Of a DNA stretch of 64,000 bases, positions 56,167 through 64,000 are shown one piece after another. How positions within the stretch are numbered: the first letter of the stretch is position 1; every line of letters starts with the position of its first letter. The position numbers and the translations under genes are program-made. Origin of the DNA: Symbiodinium natans. Its lineage: Eukaryota; Sar; Dinophyceae; Suessiales; Symbiodiniaceae. The notes beneath the pieces are model-generated. The model searched no databases and was not told the origin of the DNA. It worked only from the letters and a program-made list of their open reading frames with translations. Location: NCBI GenBank assembly GCA_905221605.1, contig CAJNDS010000044.1, positions 43,501 to 107,500 of the forward strand. Direction: 5' to 3'.

Positions 56167-56544
56167 ATGTTGCCGACCTATCCAGGCGCATTTGTAGCCG
56201 AACAACGTTGGATTTGTAGGGCAATGCAAGAAAGGAATCGTGCAGTTTACGTTGCGTGCTGGAGGAGGGACGCCCTCCTGGCTCACACAGTGTCGCTTCA
56301 TGAGAAAGCTCGCGACAGGGGCGTACAATGGTTTGGAGAGGCTCACGAAGATCCTTTGCTTTCAGTTCGCCTGGATTCGGCCATGCTCGAGCGGAGGGAC
56401 AGCTCAGCGGCGGCATCACAAGACTTTTGTGTTGATAGTGATGGTCTGATAGTCTTGCCGAAAACCCTCCCGCAAGTGGTAGCGGCAATATGCCACATGA
56501 GGCGCCTGAAGAGGGCGAAGGGGGAACTCATTAAGCCGTCTTGA
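56167..56544 (+). CDS. Unidentified protein-like frame (probably one large exon)
   Basis: An ATG at 56167 opens 125 codons (MLPTYPGAFVAEQRWICRA, RNRAVYVACWRRDALLAHT, QWFGEAHEDPLLSVRLDS, DGLIVLPKTLPQVVAAICHM) to TGA at 56542-56544. Composition is typical of a folded soluble protein, unlike the five other frames. No domain is recognised. It may be an exon, with the start depending on an upstream junction near 56178. Confidence 0.45.
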   Translation: MLPTYPGAFVAEQRWICRAMQERNRAVYVACWRRDALLAHTVSLHEKARDRGVQWFGEAHEDPLLSVRLDSAMLERRDSSAAASQDFCVDSDGLIVLPKTLPQVVAAICHMRRLKRAKGELIKPS

Positions 56545-56638
56545 AGTATCTTGCAATATAAGAAACATTGATCAGCATTTCCGAACTATCAGTCTGGCTG
56601 CCTGGCTTTGAAACAGCGCTCCAGGTTTCCGCTGCCTC

Positions 56639-56857
56639 ATGAACCTGGGCAGCCTATGGTTTGAGCATGCTCCTTTCTCCATGCTGGAACTGCTGTGGCG
56701 CCTGGCCCGGCATACCTTGAAACAGCAGGGCGAGGAGTTTGACGACGAGTATTTCTACACACGCTCAGCAGCAGCGGTCTCGCTGAACAGACTGCTGCTT
56801 CACACTCCAGGGTTTCACCGTTGGCTGGCGCAGCACAGGGATACCAACAGCGCCTGA
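56639..56857 (+). CDS. Unidentified protein-like frame, 72 codons
   Basis: The frame MNLGSLWFEHAPFSMLELLW ... GEEFDDEYFYTRSAAAVSLN ... HRWLAQHRDTNSA ends at TGA 56855-56857. It is helix-rich in appearance, with aromatic and acidic clusters. It may be the last exon of the gene at 56167 (an AG|G acceptor lies at about 56625) or an independent short gene. The 570 bases after it hold only weak frames. Confidence 0.4.
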   Translation: MNLGSLWFEHAPFSMLELLWRLARHTLKQQGEEFDDEYFYTRSAAAVSLNRLLLHTPGFHRWLAQHRDTNSA

Positions 56858-57520
56858 AAAATGAACATGTGGAAATGTGCGGTCTGGACACTTCAGCTGG
56901 GGGAGGGTGCTGGACCTCCCGCATGACTTGTCGTGTGACCTGGCTCCAGTAAGCTTGGCTTTTTTATCAGATGCCAGTGAAAAAGGTGTCTCGCATGATT
57001 GTCCTGCCTTCAACATGCCTCGATCTTGGCTACCCTCAGCTGGCTGTCCGCAAAGCTTTTGGATGTTATCTCACTTTCTCTTCGTCGGGATTTGGGAAGG
57101 TCTGTTGGATCGCACTTTGCCTGTGCTGCTTAATTGTTGCTTCTGTGTTGTTGACTGGCAACTGGCCACTGTCCTTGCCGCAAAAGAGAAGGATTCTAAA
57201 TGCAGCGCTTTAGATGCTGGTGTCTGAAGTGCAGGCATTGGTCTCGCGAGGACGACACATCTCTGGGATGACGATGATTACGAAGCACAGGCAAAGGCGT
57301 GGGGGAGTCTGCGGCACATGCTGAAGTGTATATGGGAGACAAGATGCTAGGGCCGTCTTGCTGATATGGTGACCTCACAGGAGGAGCAATCGAAGGGAAC
57401 TTGGACGCATGAGGTCTGATGCCCTGGAACCCTGAGCAGGCAAAGAGTGCTTACCGAAAAAGTCGGCGTTTCCTCGTGGGCCCAATGCTCGCGCCTGCAG
57501 CTTGCTGCGCATCGATTGCG

Positions 57521-58745
57521 GCCGCAGCGCGCCGTGGTCCTGTAATCAACGATGGAGCGTGTGCCCGGTCCTTATAGAGTTGCACCGACTGGCCGTGGAT
57601 GTGTGCAGTGAGACTGTGTTGCAATGGAACGGGGTCTGATCTATCACAACATTCTTGTATGGGCACCACTTAGCAGCCCCGTCGCTGTGTAGGACGCGGC
57701 TATCAGGCGCAGCTCGATTAGGCAATCAGTAGAAGACTGCCAGCCAGACGCATCCCTGCCGTGGACCGCCCAGCATCTTAGGTCCTTGCAGCTCCCAGCG
57801 GTGTGGACAAGATGGCAAAGTTTCCAGATCAGCCTTCAGCTTTGCACGCTACCCGGAAGCCTCGTGCAGGAGAGCAAGCTGGAGCGGGGTATCATTTCGT
57901 GACCGACGAGCAGATGCAGCCAGACACAGATGCTGGGCTCTTTGGAACGTCCTTTGAGATAGTTTCAGCTGCGACTTTGGATGGGGAAGTGCGTTCACGT
58001 GACATTGACCTCCAGGGTGCTGTGGCCTTACGCAGGTCTGCCCTGACAAGTGTTGTGGTAGTTTTTGCGCCGCCCACAGCACTGGTTATGGAGCTAAAGT
58101 TGTCCGACGCAAGTTATATTACAGGGGCTGCGACAGAAGTCAAGATGCAATAGCGGCTGGAGCAGCCAATGATGGAACTGGCAGTTTGCGAAGGGAATCT
58201 GGGTGCCTGGGCTCCGACGTTTTGGTACATTGAAAAAGCTGAGAGTGCTGACCAAGATTTCTACTCGCCCCCGCAGCGAGCGGGGAACCGATCGTCACAG
58301 TGCACTATGGTGCTGTGGTCAAGGATGGAGCGTGCGCCTGGTCCTTAAAGTTGCACCGACTGGCCGTGGATGCACATTTAGGGAACGCAAACACACAACA
58401 AGACAGTGAGACTGTGTTGCAATGGCACGGGATCTGACTAGGCAGTAATGATGCCTGGCAGACGCATCCCTGCTATGGCCCGCCCAGCCTCTTAGGTCAT
58501 GCAGCTCCCAGTGGTGCGGACAAGATGGCAGAGTTTCCAGATCAGTCTGGGCCTTCAGCTTTGCTACTACCCGGAAGCCTCGTGCAGGAGAGCAAGCTGG
58601 AGCGGGGTATCGTTTCGTCACCGACGAGCAGACAGAGTGGCTCTTGATGGAAAGCGAAGTGCGTCAAGTAATTGACGCCCAGGGCGCTTCGGCCTTCTCC
58701 AGGTCTGTGCCGGAAGTTTTTGAATCAGTTCCAGGATTCGAGTGA
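57521..58745 (+). repeat. Tandem duplication of about 0.75 kb containing coding-like segments
   Basis: 57521-57990 and 58268-58715 are related at about 75-85% by eye. Shared blocks include GGATGGAGCGTG..C..GGTCCTTA, GTTGCACCGACTGGCCGTGGAT, AGTGAGACTGTGTTGCAATGG, CAGACGCATCCCTGC and CCGGAAGCCTCGTGCAGGAG. The right copy keeps open frames; the left copy has a stop in the first segment (TAA near 57542), so it looks like a decaying duplicate. Confidence 0.65.
58277..58745 (+). CDS. Unidentified gene segment, two exons, in the right copy of the duplication
   Basis: Piece 1, about 58277-58437: SGEPIVTVHYGAVVKDG, ACAWSLKLHRLAVDAHLGN, TQQDSETVLQWHGI. Piece 2, about 58572-58745: RKPRAGEQAGAGYRFVTDEQ, EWLLMESEVRQVIDAQGASA, VPEVFESVPGFE, stop. 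In the left copy piece 2 survives (about 57851-58153: AGEQAGAGYHFVTDEQ) but continues into a different, longer C-terminus. No family is recognised. Confidence 0.4.
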
Positions 58746-60962
58746 CGAATTCGCTGAAGGATCTAACAATCTACAGCGGGCATCCGGATGCATGAGATCT
58801 TTCTCTCCCCAATTCCGAAGCTTGCGAGGCAGAAGACACCAGCGAACAAGTGCGAACAGAAATCTACAGCGGTCACACACTGAGTAGCCCGAAGCCCTGA
58901 ACCGTGCTTCGGTTTTTCAATTGCTGAACAAGCAGTAGCGCTCGATGTTTTTCTGAGTGGTGCGTGTCGCTACAACTACTCCTGCGCCCTGACTCACCAG
59001 TGCTGTTCGATGTCTTGCTTAAAGGTGGTGCACGTCACTACAAGTACTCGTGCCTTGAACATGTTTTTCTTAGTGGTGCGTGGCACCAATATGCAAAACA
59101 TCGACCAGTACTAGTTAGTCAGGGTACAGGAGTACTGGAGGGACGGCTGGAACCGTCCAAGTTGATCTGGGGGGTCACTTAGCCCATTCCTTCCTCTTCG
59201 CTGTATTGAAGTATTGTTTGTGCGGCTCTCAGAAGTACGGGAAGCAGTTTGTTAGTTTGTCCGCACTGCCCTCAGATGCAGCGAGCCGGTTTCGCAGATA
59301 CCAGCCGCTTTACCAGTGGACCTTGTGTTGATAGCCGAGCTCACGTAGCAATGCCGAGGACTGTATCTCAAATTACAGTTTTTGTGAGAAAGTATTTTGG
59401 CATGCTTGCATGTGACTCAGGTGTGTGACACGCAAACTTCCCAAAATAGTTACATGATCTCGAAGTCAGAGCTTTCTCCCACCGACAAGTGGGGTTGTTG
59501 GAAATCAAGGACACACAGGCACAGATCTGCGACGTGCTCGGGACAAGAAGCAGTCGAGCTATTTCAATATTGCAAAGCATAAAGTGTGCCAGCCTGAACG
59601 CACGTGCTGCACAGCTGTTAGAAGGTCGTACAGTCAAGAATGCACTAGCCCCACTGACCCGCATGTTTAATCACTTGACCCTTAGGGGGGTGTGGTTCCT
59701 ATGGGGATGTGTGACAGTTGATGTTAGATGCCGTCCACAGTAGCAAGAGCAGCAGGATGTGCAGATGGACGCTATGACCATGTCATTCCTTGATGGGCTT
59801 TGGAATCTATGGCCGTGGACCATCCTGAGGCAGAAGGTTGCTTTGAAACAGGTTGGAAAGATTTCGCCAATGCTTCCGCAGCTTCGGCTTTGAACACATG
59901 GCCAAGAAGCGACTCATGACAAACTCACCGTGGAGAATTGGCTCGTGCAGAATTAGTTCAATTCAACACGAGGGGAAATACCGAGCATAGATTGAGAATA
60001 GAACTTCCTGAAACGCCGCCTAGCAAAATACATGTTGTCCAAAACATCCTGCTTTAGGAGGGTCGATGCTGTGTAGGGTATCTTGCATGTGGTACTGCGG
60101 TTGCACTCGTTCCCCTCGAACCGTACCCTCGCACCCTGCAGTGATCCTTGAGAGCGCCCCCCCCAACCCAATTCGTCCCCTGCACCTCCGGACCATCTCA
60201 CACTGACTCACACCCCCCGTGCCCAGCTCCCCTACAACTTGCCCCTCCATGAGGCAATTTTTGATATTAAGTGTTAACCTCGGCGAGACTTCAGATTCGA
60301 TTTGTTCTCCTGCTCACACAAGCGCGCAGCGAAACATCCAGCAAGAATACCGCACCCGCTTTCTGGTTTTCTGCGACTTGTCCATGTGACAAATGCACGG
60401 GTGAAACGTTTTTGTTAATGTGATGGCAAGGTGAACGGTTGGATTGGGTTGCATTGGCAATCTTTTGTACGGTTTCGCCGGCCTGTGCTGGAGCTTTCAT
60501 TAGCTTCCAGTGCGCATCTTTGCACATTCCTTGCATGTCTCAGCAGCGCACACATGCAAGACTACATCTGCAAAAGCCGTTTTTGCAGGAATCCGAAATT
60601 GAACCTTCAAGAACCTTCAAGAACCTTCAAGACTGATGCATTGACATGTATTGACATGTGCTGGAAGCATGGGCAGCGCACACTGCAGACGGCCCACTGC
60701 CTGAAGCTCAGAGACATTCGAGAGGCGAGAGATCCCTTAAGGGACTCGGAGCAGCTCAGAGCTTCGCAGAGACAAGCTTCTCACCTAAAACGCATCCAGC
60801 CCAAGTACGAGATTGCACTAGGTGGTGATACGGGTGGTATGTGATACGGCCGAGAGAGCGAAAGGGCTTTGTGAGCCGGTGTCCAGATTCCACTGATGTT
60901 CGACTGATGTTCGACTGATGTCCGCTTTGGAGCCCCCCCTTTTCCCCTCTTTCGCAGCTTAG
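58746..60962 (+). other. Sparse region with one helical frame
   Basis: The frame at about 59489-59700 (+) reads MGLLEIKDTQAQICDVLG, SSRAISILQSIKCASLNA, RAAQLLEGRTVKNAL and may be an exon. At 58950-59090 a short unit AG(T/G)GGTGCGTGTCGCTACAA is repeated three times. The short dispersed motif GTTTGTCCGCACTGCCCTCAGA occurs near 59255. Three AACCTTCAAG copies lie at 60602. Otherwise nothing supportable. Confidence 0.35.
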
Positions 60963-63231
60963 GACGAGGAACTTCGAACCGAAATCGAGGAAAGCGAGGG
61001 AAGCGAGGGAAGCGAGGCCAGGCCTTGGGGAGTCTTTAGTGCACCTCAGAGGCATCTCAGAGGCATCTCAGCATCTCAGCGTTTTTTGGCAAAGGCCTGT
61101 CATGTTCGAGGTTGGGTGTGACTCACGCTTTGTGCTTGTGTGCGTGTGCAGCTCTTGTTGAAAATTGAGTGGAGCAAAAGGCCACTGCAGTATTTTGGTT
61201 CAAAAAGCTCAGAGGCGAGCCAACTAGCACCAAGTATGGGGCAGGCGGAGTCAAGAAAAGAGTGGTGCACCCAATGCACTGATTTTGGACGTTGAGTGGG
61301 GCGATCAGGCTGGCAGCGCCAGTGCTGAGCTTCTGACGCTGGGAGGCTGCATGGGCCCCGGATGTTATTCGAAGGCCGCGCGGCTTTCGAGCATGCTGGA
61401 AGGGGCCTGAACGGCATCCGACACTTCTCTTTTCTGTGGGTCAGCCACTACTGTACTCGAGTCGAGGCCTGGAGAAGCTCAGCCGCGTACTCGGCGCCAA
61501 AAGTGGGAGCCAAACAGCGGGGAAGCCGAGAGCGGGGGAGCCGAGAGCGGGAGCCAAGGCGATGACGATTTGCTCCGGGCCGCCTTCGCCTTCCTGCACG
61601 GGAGAGAGGGGGGAAGGGGAAGGGGCTTTTTGTTTCGAAACTCAAGAAGAAAAGAAGAAGTGTGCTTGGGAGACAAGACCAAAAGCAAGCAACGAGCAAC
61701 GAGCGCGGCGAGGAGGCCGGGGCTCCTGGAGCGTTTTCGCTCGCGCTTCTCGGCACCCTTGGATTTCGAGGAGAGCCTCTCTGTGAGAGCTTCTCTCTTC
61801 CGCAAAGAACTCATGATGCAAAATTCTTTCTTCTCCTTGTGTGTTTCTGCGTGCATCCTTTCTTCCTGCGCATGGCTTCTCAAATTGCTCCATATCATGT
61901 CGGCATGTTTTGCTCATGTTTCACTCTGAGAGGACCCTGGGCCGACGGGGCCCGACGCGCTCGTCGCCGGCGGGGGCATCACCATCCTGGCAGAGAGCAG
62001 CTGGAGCCCCCCGCGGCTGCACTGCAGCGAGGTGCGCAGAAGTGCAGTCGCTGTTGAAGTTTGTCCTTGCTTGTTTTTTTTTTTTTTTTTTTTTTTTTGC
62101 GGCCGTTCTTCTGTCATTTTTTCTGAGAGGTGCTCTCTGAGAGAGAGACAGAGCGAGAGAGAGCGAGAGAGTGCGTCAGGTGAAGCCCGGCCAGCCTCTG
62201 GCGTGGTGAAGCCCTGAGAAGGGTTTCTTGGAGCCCGGCCACGCAGTATTGGCCTAGTGGCCGACACGTCAAAGCAAACTAAGAGAAAGGGAGAGCGAGC
62301 AGCCTGCACAAAAGCTTGGAGGACCTCGCTCCCCGGCGGGGGGCTCGGGGGCGTGAGACGAGATTAAGGTCTCTCTCTTTCATCTTGTTTCACGAAGCGC
62401 AAGAGTGCCCTTTGATGAAGGGCTCAGAGAAGTCAGAGTTCTGAGAGCGGAGCAGAGTTCTGCGAGGCCTGGCCATGTGTCAAAGCCGCGTCGAGGGCTT
62501 CGCCGGCTTCTGGGCCCTGCGCTTCCCCGGCGCTGGGAAGCTCGAGCCGGAAACCAAAAGAGAGAACTGAGAGCGAGAGAGAGAGATTATGGTGCTCGTC
62601 TGAAACAGGAGATTGAAGGGGATTAGGCAGTGACACCCGTACCAGTTTCTGCAAGACGCAAGACGGGCCAGGGCTGTGCCGACCCGTGAACCATGCACGT
62701 TTACTTAGGTCGCAGGGAGTATCGGGGAGAGAAGGAGGCTGTGGAGAGCGCAGGCATATGGGAGGGAGGTCACAGTGAGGAGTAATTGGAACCCCATCAA
62801 GCCGCAACAGCCGGAGAAGGGAAAAGGAAAGCCAACAGTCAGAGAGCAAAAACAGTCAGAGAGCAAAGCAGAGAGCAAGAAGCAGTTGGAGAGGAGAGAA
62901 CTGCAGTGGAGAACTTGTTAATTTTTGACTCTGAGGGAGACGCAGAGAGTGTGTGTTCTCTTTTAGGAGTTTTCCCCCACTGTTCTCAGTCTGAGAGAGA
63001 GAGAGGGAGAGAGCTCTCTCTCTCTCTCTCGATATTTCTCCTTCTTGCTTTCTTGCTTTCTTTCTTTCCTTCTGTATGTCTGTCTGTCTTTCTTTCTTTT
63101 TTCTGACTCTCGCTCTATCGCTCTTTCTCTCTCCGTTGTGTGTTCTTTCCTTTTTTTTGCACACTTGACGTTCCCAAGGTTTTTGTTGAACGACGGCTAC
63201 AACAACTGGCAGAAGTTGCTCGGCAAGAGAG
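60963..63231 (+). CDS. Unidentified multi-exon gene, fragments only
   Basis: Protein-like pieces behind AG|G acceptors: about 60963-61050 (DEELRTEIEESEGSEGSEAR, PWGVFSAP), about 61550-61600 (DDDLLRAAFAFLHG), about 61933-62035 (GPDALVAGGGITILAESSWS, PPRLHCSEV), and about 63179-63230 (FLLNDGYNNWQKLLGKR). The order is consistent with one + strand gene, but phases could not all be joined and no domain is recognised. Intronic satellites: T25 at 62074-62098 and (GA)n/(CT)n at 62997-63030. Confidence 0.35.
62074..62098 (+). repeat. T25 homopolymer
   Basis: An uninterrupted run of 25 T directly after CCTTGCTTG and before GCGGCC, in a presumed intron. Confidence 0.9.
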
Positions 63232-64000
63232 TTTAAGTTTAGGGCTGGTTGCGGTTCACTCGCGCCACACCAGCGCTTGGATGCACGGCCTGCGCGCCAC
63301 GTGCAAGCGCCACGTGCAAGCGCCGCGTGCAAGCGCCATTTGCACGCAAAAAGGGGGCGCTGTGCAGCACTGCGCGGTGCTGCAGCCGTCGAAGGCACGG
63401 ATTGGACGATGTCCAATGGCTCGTGAGTTTGCACCTGCCATGGTGTAGCTGTTTGCAGATGTCGGGGGATGATTCGTTTTTGTTGTTCGCCGGTTTGTCC
63501 TCACGCCACCCTCAGAAGGAGGAGCAGCATTTTGTTTCTTGACGATGACAAATGCCGGTGCTTGTTTCTGTCTTGCAAATCACAGATTTGGATGAAATAC
63601 ATAGCCATGGTTTGAACAGCTGAGTTCAAAGCTACAGCATGCGCCCTCTCTTTCTAGCAACACCAAAGGAGTTTGGCTCCGTACTGATGATTCTTGCAAG
63701 CCAAAGCATGCCTTTGTCACTACTCGGCTGGCTTGGGAAGCTCGGCCAACTGTACCGGAACGTTTCAGAGGCCAAGACTCAAGGCAGCTGTACATGTTAG
63801 GAGGCTCAGGCCGCAAAAGAAATGTGGCGGGGCCATGCGGGGCCTTTTGGACTTAAGAATTTGCTCCGGTACACTGACCGTCACTGACCTCCTGAGCCTC
63901 CTAAGCCTGCTTTGAGGCTTATTGCCATATTGCCATATTCCAGTGCACACGTCTGCGCCTCCACGGGAATGCCTATCAAGGCCACCTACTGTCCTGAATG
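63232..64000 (+). other. Window end, no gene supported
   Basis: CACGTGCAAGCGC and related CGCGTGCAAGCGC units repeat at about 63299-63336. The dispersed motif GTTTGTCCTCACGCCACCCTCAGAAGG lies at 63491-63517. A possible exon (CTRLRLHGNAYQGHLLS, about 63942-63995) touches the window end. Confidence 0.35.

Noticed and set aside
1-64000. CRISPR arrays, bacterial operons, tRNA or rRNA genes
   Set aside because: No regularly spaced repeats with unique spacers, no ribosome-binding sites with compact ORFs, and no cloverleaf or rRNA landmarks were seen; the gene structure is that of a eukaryote with many introns.

Overview
The window looks like nuclear DNA of a dinoflagellate, most likely a Symbiodiniaceae-type genome. 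The grounds are: genes cut into many 30-100 bp exons by introns that can exceed 2 kb; an almost invariant AG|G acceptor combined with GT, GC and GA donors; two identifiable genes in tandem on one strand; very abundant microsatellites; a relict copy of the dinoflagellate spliced leader; plant/alveolate-type telomeric repeats (CCCTAAA); and dense retroelement debris. No bacterial, organellar or rRNA/tRNA features were seen.

Layout. 1-16.2 kb is a retroelement block: the 3' end of a poly(A)-tailed non-LTR element (1-2653), a nearly complete tyrosine-recombinase retrotransposon (3662-12348), a second decayed copy of the non-LTR family (about 13.6-15.69 kb), and an inverted fragment of its 3' region (about 15.84-16.14 kb). 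16.2-21.3 kb has no gene I can support, but holds a relict spliced leader and an interstitial telomeric array. 21.3-28.2 kb is the gene for the U5 snRNP assembly factor AAR2 (about 19 exons). 28.8-42.2 kb is a 23-exon gene for a PA-domain vacuolar-sorting-receptor-like type I membrane protein. About 44.1-50.5 kb is a mitochondrial-carrier-like gene. 51.5-54.6 kb holds two smaller unidentified + strand genes. A - strand gene then meets them convergently at about 54.6 kb, and 56-63 kb holds exon-like + strand pieces I cannot name, including a tandemly duplicated pair.

The most remarkable object is the tyrosine-recombinase element. Its two repeat pairs are arranged A1 - ORFs - B1A2 - spacer - B2, the split direct repeats known from PAT/Ngaro-type elements. 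Its ORF order is unusual (recombinase first, then gag, then pol). The 1251-residue pol carries, ahead of reverse transcriptase and RNase H, a region with the metal- and 2-oxoglutarate-binding signature of Fe(II)/2OG dioxygenases and a region with the FSG / PPC / ENP signature of C5-cytosine methyltransferases. One mobile element thus appears to carry both a putative base-modifying and a putative base- or protein-oxidising enzyme. These domain assignments rest on motifs read by eye.

Gene models were assembled by eye from homology-like motifs, AG|G acceptors and phase matching. Exon ends are exact only where stated, and untranslated regions could not be placed.
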